From: Fonsecaea monophora
Taxonomy: Eukaryota > Ascomycota > Eurotiomycetes > Chaetothyriales > Herpotrichiellaceae
Assembly: GCF_001642475.1 (NCBI RefSeq)
Contig: NW_019173947.1
Location: 186,001-250,000 of the forward strand
DNA: 64,000 bases
Reading direction: 5' to 3'
Part shown: piece after piece, positions 9,279-19,999 of the stretch
Numbering within the stretch: position 1 is the stretch's first letter
How the letters are laid out: every line of letters starts with the position of its first letter
Notes under the pieces: generated by a model
The model's database searches: none
Told to the model about the DNA's origin: nothing
The model's input: the letters and a program-made list of their open reading frames with translations, nothing else
Position numbers and translations under genes: made by a program

Positions 9279-9923
9279 ATGAAGAATCCTTTCAAGAGAC
9301 ATCAGGAACAGGATGGCCTGGGGTCAGATCTTGCGCCAGACGAGGATGTCAACGACCAGAGTTTCCAATCGCAGCCTGGCTCGGAATCTCGCACCATGTA
9401 CGTCGAGTACGCGGATTATTGGAATCAACATACGACAATCAGTGTTCTGGACACAGACAAGACAACCACCATGTACACGGTGGACGCGAGATACCGAAAA
9501 CCGCAGATGAGGATACACTCCAACACCACCAACGCCGAAGTGGCCACCGTCGACTTCCACTCATTGACCACGCGGATGGACCTGAAATTCCGTGGGCAGC
9601 CACTCACACTGGAATCGTCCGGGTTCATGGCGACCCAGCACTGGTGGGCGTCCCCCGAACTTGGTGGGGAAAAGATGACCTGGAAACCCCGGTCGAAGAT
9701 TGACGATTTGAACATCGTGCTCTTGGATGGTCAGGGCATAGCCATTGCCAGATACAAGCCGAACTACAAGAGTATGAAGCGTGGTGGCAGCCTGGAAATG
9801 CTCGCTCCATGCTGGAGAAGCGAAGCACTGATGGAAGAGGTCATTGTCATGCTTCTGGCGGTGGTACATTACAAAGAGAGCCAGAGGATGTCTGCAACCT
9901 TGACAGCAACAGCCTCAGCTTAG
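9279..9923 (+). CDS. Tubby C-terminal-like domain protein, fungal hypothetical
   Basis: The open frame begins at a TTG (9231); the first ATG is 9279 and gives 214 residues. After a polar 40-residue lead (KNPFKRHQEQDG), the protein is a run of short beta strands (TTISVLDTDKTTTMYTVDAR, ATVDFHSL, MDLKFRGQPLTLE, IDDLNIVLLDGQGIAIARYKP) ending in one hydrophobic helix (EALMEEVIVMLLAVVHY). That pattern of an all-beta barrel closed around a C-terminal helix is what tubby-like/LOR-type fungal proteins show. Some tubby-like proteins bind phosphoinositides; whether this one does cannot be told. No signal peptide or membrane span at the N-terminus. The fold call is an inference from strand and helix pattern, not from a motif. 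Confidence 0.6.
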   Translation: MKNPFKRHQEQDGLGSDLAPDEDVNDQSFQSQPGSESRTMYVEYADYWNQHTTISVLDTDKTTTMYTVDARYRKPQMRIHSNTTNAEVATVDFHSLTTRMDLKFRGQPLTLESSGFMATQHWWASPELGGEKMTWKPRSKIDDLNIVLLDGQGIAIARYKPNYKSMKRGGSLEMLAPCWRSEALMEEVIVMLLAVVHYKESQRMSATLTATASA

Positions 9924-11196
9924 GAAAGAGGCCTGCGTCGGGGTATTAACAGACCTATGAGATTGAGGCGGGCTGTAATAGAGCTCTGAGACAACTCAAG
10001 AGATACTTGTGGAGGTGGAATGTTTATCGCCCCATATTGTCTACAGTGCAGTCAGTCATGACGAGAGATTCATACCTAGAGTCTGAACGAGAGCAATTTC
10101 ACAAAAGATCGAGACACGCATCTTGCGCTGCCTCGTATTCAGACGAAGAATAAACCGAGACGGCGCCGACGACGATGACGTAGTGGTGCGGAAAGTGGTG
10201 GTAGCGGTTGATTGTCCGACACGCTCCAAGCTCCAAGCACCACAAGGACCAGTTTCTTTACCTAATCACCTGCTTCAATTTGACCCCGACATTGGCTCCG
10301 CCTGGAAGGGTCCAGGGGCTGATGAAGGCTTACTGCACGAATCGGCGCCGGCACAGCGGCCGCTCATCCTGTCGATTTTCAACATGGAAGGCAGAGGCAG
10401 AAGATACAATTTCGGGCACATCATCACCTACACTTTATTTGCGTCTACAGTACTCGTATAGATATCTCGGAATCGGTGTAAAGTGGTAATTTTCAGGGAC
10501 ACTCGAATCCATTCCTAACTGTCCCTGCGTCTCTCCAGAGCTGCTGGGTACCACAAGACTGAAACGGGGCTCTACTCCGCAATAATGGCACAAACTAATA
10601 TACAATGGCGAGTCCACAAACGCCCTAGTCGACACAGCGCCTCGTCCTGGCTTAATTGGCTCCTCTTGTCCCACAACCAGCGTCCTCTCCCATCACCCGC
10701 TGAGTCAACCACAACGCCTAATCCTTTGATGTATGGCTGAAATCAAAGCCGTTTTGGGAGTGGGTGTCTCGAACGGGTAAACAATGACGTTGACGCGGAC
10801 TGGCTGCCGGCAAGAGAAGGGCAAGATGGGATCCCAAGCGGAAGCCCCGGCGGACAGATCTGCAGGGGTCGTCGAACACCAGAGGCCAACAGCACGAATA
10901 GAAAGCGTGTGATGTGGATCATGGGCCCGATGTTCCGCGCCAAAGGCTCAAATTTTCTGCCGCAAATGCCATGACTTATATAATGCCGTTGGCTGAGTCA
11001 ACGTACAATGTCCGCTCCTCATTTAGGGATACGTGCTTTCTTAAATGGAGTGTGTCCCTCTTTATCCGTCCGAGGCGTGCTCTGTCTCTCTGACCATCAG
11101 GAGGGTGTTTTAGGGTACTGGTGAAGGAGGATACACGAAGCGTCGAAGCGAGCAAAAAGGAAACGAAAGCGAAATCACCCTACTCCTTAGGCCACG
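9924..11196. other. Intergenic region with a TATA-like box
   Basis: This 1.27-kb stretch has no gene I can support; a 112-codon frame near 10123-10461 has no family features. TTATATAAT at 10976-10984 lies about 210 bp before the next ATG and may be its TATA element. Confidence 0.5.
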
Positions 11197-12399
11197 ATGG
11201 AGAAAGGGGAGCCAGACGCTCGTCCCACACCGGGGGGCGTGAGTTGGCGCGACAACAATGACGGGCTACCAGTAGTTGATCCCGAGAAAGAAATTCTGGC
11301 AGAACAGGAGCGCGCAGAACAACCAGATACCAGCGATACTCCAGACAGCGGTACAACCCTGGAACATCCCAGCGTTGGATTGGAAGAAAAACCCGACTTA
11401 GAGCTGCCACCCGCTGCCGACAGCGATACGCCGGCCAGGGCGACGCGACCTGAACTTCACGACAGAGCTACCACATATGCTTCATCCTCTCGCACTCTCC
11501 CGCGCCTGAAGCGCAAAGAGACGAGGATGATGCAAAAGGAGGCGCATCCGATGCAGCACTTGGGCATCACGCTTGGGCTGCCGGCAATTTTGATCTTCGA
11601 TATCGTCGTCCCTTGCATCATCTACTATACATGGTACAACTCACACAAACACCGGTGGGAGAGAGAATGCCGCGAGCAGTTCAACAGCGCGCCTGGGGAG
11701 TGTCCGCTGCCAAAACCCGAATATGACGAAAACATTTTGGGATACGCCATCATTTCCTTCGGTGTCGGTGAACTTTGGATCTTGATTGCACGGGTTTACA
11801 GGTTGTTTGTCCACACTGCAGAATGCGCACCTCTACTGTCGAGGAGTAAATGGGAGCTGGATGCCACGTCCTGGGTGTATGGGGTCGCCATGATCCTGGC
11901 CCTGATCCCCTTCGTGGTCGGCAGCTCTTTGGTTCTACCCCATCTCTATCTCTACTCTCCGACCTTCATCATGGGATTTCTGGGCATCTTGATGCTCCTC
12001 ACCGAGATCCTCCCCATCAACATCCCCATTGGGATCAACTCGCAGCCTCGAGGTACCAAGCTGCGTCCGTTCATTTACTATGCCGCCGAAGATTTCATTG
12101 CCGTCGACGGCCTCCAGGACCGGGAGTTCCGTGTCCGCTATAACGACCGATACGAGAACAACAAAGCCTTTCGCAACCTGTTTCGCTACTTGACGTGGTG
12201 GTGGTTACTGGGTGTGTGCACGTACATTGGGTGCGTGTCCGCCGTCATCTGGACCCTGGAGTTCCACTACGCCTTTGGACTTTCGTTGGGTGTTCTTTTT
12301 GCATACATCGCCATCTGGGCAGCTGTATCTTATGTGTGGGTTAGGCTTGAGATTGAAAGGGAGCACAAAGCCTTTGAGGAGGGCAAGTGTGAGGCCTAG
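11197..12399 (+). CDS. Multi-span membrane protein, conserved fungal family of unknown function
   Basis: A single-exon, 400-residue protein. Residues 1-115 are polar, acidic and proline-rich and are predicted to be cytosolic. The rest holds about six hydrophobic segments: LGLPAILIFDIVVPCIIYY, YAIISFGVGELWILIARVY, WVYGVAMILALIPFVVGSS, IMGFLGILMLLTEILPI, LTWWWLLGVCTYIGCVSAV and LGVLFAYIAIWAAVSYVWV. Between spans 4 and 5 a conserved soluble loop (SQPRGTKLRPFIYYAAED, then VDG, and RYNDRYENNKAFRNLF) matches a pattern I know from filamentous-fungal hypothetical membrane proteins. There is no transporter signature. I do not know its function. The upstream TATA-like element at 10976-10984 would suit this gene. 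Confidence 0.8.
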   Translation: MEKGEPDARPTPGGVSWRDNNDGLPVVDPEKEILAEQERAEQPDTSDTPDSGTTLEHPSVGLEEKPDLELPPAADSDTPARATRPELHDRATTYASSSRTLPRLKRKETRMMQKEAHPMQHLGITLGLPAILIFDIVVPCIIYYTWYNSHKHRWERECREQFNSAPGECPLPKPEYDENILGYAIISFGVGELWILIARVYRLFVHTAECAPLLSRSKWELDATSWVYGVAMILALIPFVVGSSLVLPHLYLYSPTFIMGFLGILMLLTEILPINIPIGINSQPRGTKLRPFIYYAAEDFIAVDGLQDREFRVRYNDRYENNKAFRNLFRYLTWWWLLGVCTYIGCVSAVIWTLEFHYAFGLSLGVLFAYIAIWAAVSYVWVRLEIEREHKAFEEGKCEA

Positions 12400-13710
12400 A
12401 AGCCGATCCACGGAAGGGGAAAACAAGGAATAAAACTTCGATAGAAACTGTGTACCCGAGTACAAGAATACCTACCTGTAATCAATGATAATGATAATAG
12501 CGACGGAGGATGCGCGATTTGCGCACCTCAAAAGAAGAAGCACAAAATGCCTCGTCCGGAAGAATCCATATCTGCTTGTCCTCGAGGTCAAATCGTGGTG
12601 GAGCTCCCCTTTATTTCTGGGGCGGATTCAGCAAGGGTCTGCTAAGCATGTGCTAGGGGCACTGGCACCAACTGGGACCTAGTAAATCCGCCTCGCCTGC
12701 CCTCTACCTAAACTCTCACTAGCCCTGATGGACTCCCCACCGGGCCCCCATAATGTCAGGGCCCGAAGCGATCCGGCGCCGTCTGGTATTACTGCTAGTC
12801 TTAGTGCTGGTGACGTTGGACACCTACATATTGTAAATAATTTTGCCGACTTCATTAATAGATACGACTCCTATTGCCTTGTAGAGCTCTCCAATTCACC
12901 ACCACTTCCAAGGTGATTCCACAGGCTTTCTCTCTGAATGCTCAAGATCAGGCTGGGGTATGATCTAGAATAAAAGGGATGCTTGCCTTGAGAGGGCTGC
13001 TCGTACCAAAATAGGGTCTATCGATGCAGACGCACCTTGCCCCCCTTTAGAACAGAGAGATGGTGAGATCTTGCTTACCTTTTGAAGTCTAGGTTCTACA
13101 ATTATTTCGAAAGTCCGGATGAGAAGTGGAGGAGACTTGAAAAATAAGGAATTTCTTTGACAATGTGTGCTAGACGAGTTGTAGGTGGATGGTCTTGGGA
13201 CGCAACGGTGCATTGTAGAGACTTGTCACCCACTGATACATCGGACAACATCCCACCGAACACGATCTCATTCAAAAAGGGCCGAGAGAATATACTTCAA
13301 TCAGAAAGGACTCGGTCGAGATGTTATGACTGCTTGAAAGAGGCGTACAAAAGTCACGCAGCCTGGTCGACGTCGCGAGGTATACAACAGGGTCGACCAG
13401 CGCTCTCAACAACTGACGCCAGAATGGTTCCAGAAGCCGAGAAGACAACAACGATGGTGGGTTAATATGTTGCAGCATGGGAACGGAGGCGATTTCGGCG
13501 AGACTTGAGGCTCGCACCTCCCCTGCTAATCAGCCAGGCGAAGAATCAGGGGAAAGTGCTCGTCCCGTCATCTGCGACTCTTCTACATGTCCTTTTCAGC
13601 ATCCTCTTTCGCCTTTCCACTCAGTTTCACTCACCGCGATTGACGTTGTATTCTCAGATACAATATTCTCATCAAATATCTCTCGTTTCTCCGTTACCGC
13701 GACTTGCGCC
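12400..13710. other. Intergenic region, no gene recognised
   Basis: This 1.3-kb stretch contains only short open frames. An ATG at 13477 is in frame with the F-box-type gene that follows, so part of this stretch could be coding if that start is used; the encoded 78 residues have no domain-like character. Confidence 0.5.
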
Positions 13711-15120
13711 ATGGCCCACAGCCTCCCTGCGGAATTGATGCGCCAGGTGTTTCTTTGCCTCAAGGTTGACCATTGCTCGAACCCCTCCTCAACTTTGCCC
13801 CAGACGCTCGGTGTCTGCAAGCTCTGGCGTCAAATAGGTTGGGAGGTGCTCTATAGCGACATCTCAGTTACAGAATTCAAGCTCGCAAAATTGGCAGAGT
13901 CCTCGCCTTCCGCCCGGATGTTGACTCGGACGCTCTCTATCAATATTTCTTGCAACGATCTCAAATATGCGAACCCATGCCACGAGGCCCTCAATGTAGC
14001 ATCCATCGACTTGCGGCTCAACGAAGATGCGTGGACAGCGATTCACACCATACCTCGGATCGTGCGGGACATGGTACAACTGGAGAGTTTCAGTCTGGTG
14101 ATCCCGACGTATCCACCACAGAATAAGACCAGGTGCAGAGCTGTGCACAGTGCAATTCCGTACATCCTTAAGGCCTTGCCAAACTCGGTAAAACACTTGG
14201 AAATCGATACTATCGATGCCTGCTTTCAATATTGCCCACCGCTCCAGCCGCATTTCTGTCCTTTGTTGAGGGAACGCATGCCGTCGTTATCCAACCTGCG
14301 TCTTAGGCTTCCCAGACTCTGTGGACAGCTTTTTCAAAGGTGCTACTTCGAACACTTTCACGACCCGGAAGACGCGTCTAGGCGGGGTATAATGGAATGC
14401 ACTGTCCTTATCAATACTGTGAATCCTGATGTCGAAGGCACTGATTTTCGCGAATATCTAACACTTGGGCGCTCTGAAGGCCTGGCAAATGACTGTCTGG
14501 TGGTGCTGGTCCAGACGGCCCAATCTGCCATTTATAATGGCAGATGTCAGGAACCGCCGCGACTCTCATTCTTTACACGACGTCGTGGAGCCTCAGAAGG
14601 CCCCGTGTTTTCCGCCTTCAATGAACTGGCCGTGATGCCAACCGTCAAGACGCTAAGATATCCATACCGGGAAATACCAGACCAGGATGGCGCTTTCTTA
14701 CGTTATCGCGAACTGGATGGCTCGCAGGGAGAGGCTTGGGGGCCATGGAACGCTCTAACGGATATGTTCGAGGGCCAAGTCTGGGTCGAGACCATGGAAG
14801 GATACAGGGTCCCCAGTGTCTACTTGAAACAGAATCTGCGGTTCAAGCAGTCTGTGGCCAAGAGCACACTTTTGCTCAAGAGAAGGCGAACAGGGGCTGC
14901 AGCCAAAGGAACGTTATTCAGTAAGGAGAAAGCTGAAGGTCGTCTGCTTTTACGAGTGCAGGAGACTTCCCGCTTTCAGCCGCACATTGTGATACGGGAG
15001 TCTACGAGGAAAGAACTGGACCAGGCAACGAACGCAGATATGCCCAATCCCGGCCCCGACGAGGGAGACAATGAGGATCTCAAAGATCTTGTGACCCTGG
15101 CTCCTGAAGACGAAGCATAA
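13711..15120 (+). CDS. F-box-type protein (probable SCF substrate adaptor)
   Basis: From ATG 13711 (context GCGCCATGG) the protein is 469 residues. It opens with MAHSLPAELMRQVFLCL, a Leu-Pro-x-Glu-Leu start of an F-box-like domain, continues with TLGVCKLWRQIGWEVLYSDI, the usual end of that domain, and then has Leu-rich segments (VQLESFSLVIP, VKHLEIDTI, LSNLRLRLPRL). Such fungal proteins recruit a target to Skp1-cullin ubiquitin ligases. The C-terminal 130 residues are charged with a basic patch (LLLKRRRTG) and an acidic end. An earlier in-frame ATG at 13477 would add 78 residues before the F-box, but the added part looks non-coding. The F-box call rests on the N-terminal pattern; the target is unknown. 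Confidence 0.7.
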   Translation: MAHSLPAELMRQVFLCLKVDHCSNPSSTLPQTLGVCKLWRQIGWEVLYSDISVTEFKLAKLAESSPSARMLTRTLSINISCNDLKYANPCHEALNVASIDLRLNEDAWTAIHTIPRIVRDMVQLESFSLVIPTYPPQNKTRCRAVHSAIPYILKALPNSVKHLEIDTIDACFQYCPPLQPHFCPLLRERMPSLSNLRLRLPRLCGQLFQRCYFEHFHDPEDASRRGIMECTVLINTVNPDVEGTDFREYLTLGRSEGLANDCLVVLVQTAQSAIYNGRCQEPPRLSFFTRRRGASEGPVFSAFNELAVMPTVKTLRYPYREIPDQDGAFLRYRELDGSQGEAWGPWNALTDMFEGQVWVETMEGYRVPSVYLKQNLRFKQSVAKSTLLLKRRRTGAAAKGTLFSKEKAEGRLLLRVQETSRFQPHIVIRESTRKELDQATNADMPNPGPDEGDNEDLKDLVTLAPEDEA

Positions 15121-15761
15121 GGTTGAGACGGATGGTGGGCGAAACAGGATCGAGCACTGGGAGTTGACCGTGAGGACTAGAATGACAAGATGGAAGAGGA
15201 AGTTGGAAGATAAAAGACAGCAGGACCGACGAAGAATGATATGTAAAATGACGGACAGCCCGACAGCTCATTAGAGAGCATACCAGCAATAGACAAATAC
15301 AAGTATCATGTCTCTCCTTGATCCTCTGAAGAAGCGATGGTCGAGAAGGGAGCTTACATCAATCCACTGGCTCAGTCCACCCAGTTGGTGAACAGCAGAG
15401 ATAAAGTAGACAGGTGGCCGAGGCTGAACGAAACACAGAGAGTGAAAAGATGTAAGGAACGACATTGATTCAAGACCGGGGGGGTATATATATCTCTCTC
15501 TGTGTGTGTGTATCTCAAAACGACGATCCTAATAAGGCTGCCAGCCTTTTGCTAAGCGAGACACGTAAGATTTGATTTGATTATATTGAAACAAAAAAGT
15601 GCAGGTCGTTCCGTTATCGACGCAAGCACGTACACAGATGCACGCGCGGCGAGTTCAAAGTTTCAGAGTCGTGAATACCTACTACACCCACCCATCCAAC
15701 AGCGTCACCATCACCACCACCACCATCAATGTATCTCTCCTCCATCCCGCCTGCTCAATGC
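15121..15761. other. Convergent intergenic region with microsatellites
   Basis: The region between two convergent 3' ends carries a run of (ta), (ct) and (gt) dinucleotides at 15485-15511 and CAC/CAT triplet repeats near 15703-15727. Nothing coding was recognised. Confidence 0.6.
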
Positions 15762-17418
15762 TCAGACCTTGGTTGTCTTAACCACCCTGGTGTCGATCCC
15801 GTGGCCCCAGCCAAAGAACCGACAGTCCTCGCCGTACCAGCAGCCCGAGTCGTCTGGCTTGTTCTGAGGACATCGATGTCCGTAGATGCACTCAGGATCG
15901 GCGCAGTCCAACTTGTAATAACAAGGAGTCATGCGGGCGACTTCTCGCAACACGTTACGCTCGCCCTTTGACAGGGGATAAGTGTGGGAGTGGGAACAGT
16001 TGTTAGTGGTGCAATACGAGGCACCCTGGAGGTAGAATATGTTGCAAAGCTTAAGCTTTTTAATCCGCTGGATTTCGTGATTGGGGATCGAGGAATCGAC
16101 TTTGTCGATACGCTGGCCATGCCGGTTCCTTTCAATCGTCTTGGCCACAGGCTTTGCGACAACAGTATCAGGGCTTTTCATCGAAGTTGGAGTCGAGGTC
16201 CGGGTCGTGCTGGGCGCTTTGGAAACCGGCGCCGAAGGCTGGGCGGTCAGCGAGGCCCACGTCAAGGCGGGTGTGCTTGAACTTGAGGTAGATCCGTTCG
16301 TACCATTCGACTCGACACGCGAAAGGGCCGGTAGTGTTGCCGTAACTGCTTGTAGTGGTCCTTTGGCTATCCCGCCTGTGACAGCTAGCTTTGTGATGCG
16401 GAAGACATTGTCAAATTTCGTAGTCTTGAAGTTGTCCCTCAGAGTAGCAATTTCCTTTTCAAACGGGATGCCCTCCAGCAAAGTGATATGACTAAGTACA
16501 GTGGCGTCTTTTATCGTGTCTTCAAGTGCCTTCGTATAACGGCTGTCGCCAGAGCATCCAAGAATGACTTGGTGACAATGGCAATCATAGAGGTTGGTCC
16601 TGAACTGGTCGAGAACCTTTTCTTTGGTGCTGTCGATTCGAGTTCCAGCGTCGATAAAGTCAAAGGACAATTGAGTGCTGTTCATGCCGCGCACAAAGTC
16701 GTCCAGTAAGGATGGGCGTTCGATGATTTTCAACTTGGTCAAGGTCTCGGACAATGTTTTAACATTGGCATAAATTCGTACCAGGATCTTTGGTGAGTCG
16801 AGATGGTGTAGATGCTCTGCAGCGAATGCCGTCGTGGCTTCAAAAATCATGTTTGCCGCCTCTTTGCCGCCCTTTTCTCCTTGAGACAATAACTCTTTTC
16901 TGAAAACCATACTGTCGCCATCGAGGAGGACCATGATGAAAGGGTTACGATCCTGGAAGAAGAGTCAGTCACCAAAGCCCACGGCTTGATATTGGGCACC
17001 GCACCATAATTGCCTTGACCTGCATCAGTTGTTCGCGAAGGGTGGTTTCTCGCTGGTGGCCCTCTCTGTTATATTGGGCTTCCCTGCTGGTCTCAAGCTG
17101 CAATCGATCGAGCTGAATCTGAGTACTGTCAAGCTGATACAAAAGTTCCTAATATTTGTCATTAGCCACGACTGCATATGTGGTTCCTAGGTGTGCGGGT
17201 GTGTATACCTCAATCATCTGATTTCTCTCCTCTTCAAAGCTTCGTAGTCGTTTATTTCGTTCGCGAAAGGACAATGGGTTTGTGACAGCACTGCTCATAT
17301 CGCCAATGGGACGACTAGATCTTAACGAACCATTCCGGGAGCTGTAATCTGGGCTGGAATTGAGCAGGGGATGGTCGAAGGTCGGTGAAAATGGATCGTA
17401 ACGCGCCATGTCGGGCAT
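15762..17418 (-). CDS. CCCH zinc-finger protein with a PIN/NYN-like N-terminal domain
   Basis: Three exons: complement(join(15762..16952, 17005..17148, 17209..17418)), 514 residues, both introns phase 0 (GTATAC..TATTAG and GTGCGG..TTCCAG). Residues 50-118 form a coiled coil (ERNKRLRSFEEERNQMIE, QLDSTQIQLDRLQLE). Residues 119-300 are the domain found in fungal CCCH proteins (DUF7923 type), starting at NPFIMVLLDGDSMVF. The C-terminal part has two CCCH fingers, C421-x10-C-x4-C-x3-H441 and C462-x5-C-x4-C-x3-H477, and a third degenerate one (C489-x5-C495-x6-H502) lacking a cysteine. CCCH fingers usually bind RNA. Acidic residues D129/D131, D219, D225 and D254 are placed as in PIN/NYN nucleases, so a Regnase-like RNA-cleaving role is possible (inference). 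It shares a promoter with IRC22. Confidence 0.88.
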
Positions 17419-18014
17419 TTGAGTGGGAGTCGGAAACGTTTTGGACCAAAATGGTTGGGGGGTCAGTGTGGTGTAAATTTGAGGTGGGACGAGAGGATTG
17501 AAGAAGAGAAAGAGGTGAGAAGGAGAGGGAGTTTTAAGTCGTGCGACTTGTGCTGTTGTGTTTGTTGGCGGTGAATGCGAAGCAAAGAACCTGCATGGCC
17601 AAATGCGAAGAGGCGCACGTCAAACCGTCAAACCAGACACTACAGGCGCATGGGCGACCTTTTTTTTCCTGGGGCGACGCGTTGGTGGACATGGCGGGCA
17701 TGTGCAGTGGGCAAGAGTGGGCACTCTAGGCTGCCCCAAGCCGGCGGCATGAGCCCTGAATGGCCACTGGGCTGCTGCAGCTGCTTTTGGCGTGACCGGG
17801 CGCTTAGGAAGCTTTAGTCAGTTAGCGCGGCGGCTGCATGACTTGTCGACTGGCGTGTAGCCGCCACTAGAAGAACAAGATGAACAAGCTCACTTTGCCC
17901 CGATTGAGCCCAATGGCGAAAATACAACTGTGTCTCTTTTCTTAGCCACCGGCCGTCTCTGCAACCACTTTTCCCCCCCTTGTTGGAACAAACTCCCCTC
18001 TGCATATCGCTACA
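17419..18014. promoter_or_regulatory. Bidirectional promoter region, CCCH gene and IRC22
   Basis: This 596-bp divergent region has no open frame of interest. I see no clear TATA box or known factor site in it. Confidence 0.4.
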
Positions 18015-18925
18015 ATGGGTCGCTTCTTGGATCTCGCTCTCCTAGTCTTTGGCTTCCAGGCTGCAGGCATCTTCGCCCAAGCAGACGTGGTACGCTTTCT
18101 TGCTACGCCCTGATCACGAACCCATTGCTAACACGTTGTTCTTAGGAAGTGGAAGAGGAGATCGAAAATCCCTCTCAGTCTCCCGCTCTTGCCGTCTCGG
18201 TCGAAGCAACGTTCCCTGATGCGGAAATCTTTGGCATCAAGATCACCAATGGCAAACCCTACGAATCGCGCCTCGCTTTTCTAAACGAAGAGCCCGAGCC
18301 TGTCACGGTCCAATTCGTTGGTGGGAGTCTGTGGACTTTTGACGGCACGAATCCTCGCATTGTTCGAAACCTCACCACGGCCCAATATGCCGTTGATATT
18401 CCGCCGGGAGAAAAGCAGGTTCTGCCATACCGTTTCCAGACGAACCTCCACCCACAAGATCTAAGGCTCAACTTGGCAGCCGTGATTAGTTCGCAGAACG
18501 CGTTCTACACTCTGCAGGCATTCAATGGTACTGTGACTGTGGTTGAGCCGGACGCGAGCATCTTCGATCCACAACTGTGAGCAGTTCCCCTTTTTACGCT
18601 CTGGTTAGAGCTTTACTAATATTTGTTGGCCAGTCTCTTCCTGTACTTCTTCCTGCTCGCCTGTGCCGTTGGCGTCGGTTACTTCTTCTACACCATCTGG
18701 ATCGTCCCTTACTTTCCCAAGAAGCGCAAAGCCGTTAAGGGCGGCAAGAGGAGCGAAGTGGCCAAGAAGGTTGACAGCGGAGTCACATCGGATTCTGATG
18801 GCCCGGCTGTTGCGACTGGCAAGTCCTACAATGAGGAATGGATCCCAAGCCACCATATCCAGCGGCCGGAGGCACGGAGGGTCAAGAGTGGTGGGAGACC
18901 AAAAAGCCGCGGGAAGGTGGAGTAA
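18015..18925 (+). CDS. IRC22: IRC22, ER membrane protein of the TRAP-alpha/SSR-alpha family
   Basis: Three exons: join(18015..18089, 18146..18576, 18634..18925), 265 residues. Intron 1 (GTACGC..TTAG, branch GCTAAC) is phase 0 and intron 2 (GTGAGC..CCAG, branch ACTAAT) is phase 2. The protein has a signal peptide (FLDLALLVFGFQAAGIFA), a luminal beta-rich domain (AVSVEATFPDAEIFGIKITN, ALLNEEP-like turn, VQFVGGSLW, PGEKQVLPYRF) with one N-glycosylation sequon in RNLTT, one membrane span (LYFFLLACAVGVGYFFY) and a basic cytosolic tail ending in SRGKVE. This matches fungal Irc22, related to the translocon-associated protein alpha subunit. Its precise role in fungi is poorly known; location in the ER membrane is well supported by the topology. 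Confidence 0.88.
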
Positions 18926-19999
18926 AAGTCGCGCTCGCTCATAGAAACCTGGGTCTCGCCTCTGTTACTCGAGGGTGCAGATCTTAAGCAGCTAGACTTC
19001 GATGAGGTACAACACTCGAAGCATTGAACAGACAATCGAGAGCGAAAAATTCACTGTCACAAGAGATTAGGGAAAACGTCAGCATCGGCACGAAAAGCAG
19101 GCATTGACGGAAAGACTTTTTTGCATATGGGAATTTCACATGCTGTACTAGTATTACTGGAAAAGTGCATATTTACGATGATGGGTGCTCGGGGGGGTTG
19201 ACCTGTGCAGAGAGACAAACTGGGGAATTATCGAGACGCATGGACTGAGTGCAAAAGGCTTCGTTTCAATGGACCTCGACCGAGAGATGAGAACAGTATG
19301 TATGGGGGATGTGGCCGGTGGTTGACGCACGGCTTGACAATCGTGAGCCATCTCGCGAATACGGTCGACAGAAAGGCCCACACCAGATTCATATATACAG
19401 AGAAAGTGGGGAGAGAGAGCAGAACATCAGAAATGCAGAGAAGCGAAAAGAAGCCTATATGACCAGTTTGTGCCTGTTTCGTCCCAGATTATAGTGATTG
19501 TGATAGTGGTGACAGCCTTGCGAATCTTCCTAATATCGATACAGGACCGAGGACCTATGTGCCCAAGTACCTTCAAGATATCCCACTAGATAAGTACTTA
19601 GTATATACTTAGTATGTAGTGTTCCCTTTACCATACGCTTATCGCACGTATTATTTATTGATTTGTGCAGAATCCGAGTTCATTCCCTATGTAGGTACCT
19701 ATTGACATGTTCGCCCCCTTTCCCAGCTCGCCAGGACGAGGTACGGCGAGCGCCTTTCTGGATAGCGAGATTGGAATATCAGACCCTACCTACAGTAGGT
19801 AGTATGCGCGCAGCACCATCATTGCACATGAAAAACGTGACATGCTCTAATCACTCACTCTCTCACTTGATTTCTCTGCTGTAAACACAACGACCAGTCA
19901 ACAAGAACCCCGGCTCGTCCTGGCTTTTCACATCTTCAACCATTACCCATATTCCTATCGCCCTGGACAGGTACGGTAGGTAGAGAAGAGATATCCCCA
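18926..19999. other. Convergent intergenic region, IRC22 and SCC3
   Basis: No gene was recognised. A 10-bp direct repeat, tacttagtat, occurs at 19595-19604 and 19606-19615, and taggta/tacctac-rich stretches recur near 19693 and 19785-19800. Confidence 0.5.

Noticed and set aside
10123..10461. A 112-codon frame with an acidic run (DDDD)
   Set aside because: No domain, no family likeness, in a gap where such frames are expected by chance.
13477..13710. 78-codon upstream extension of the F-box-type gene
   Set aside because: In frame but of non-domain composition, and the downstream ATG has a much better start context.
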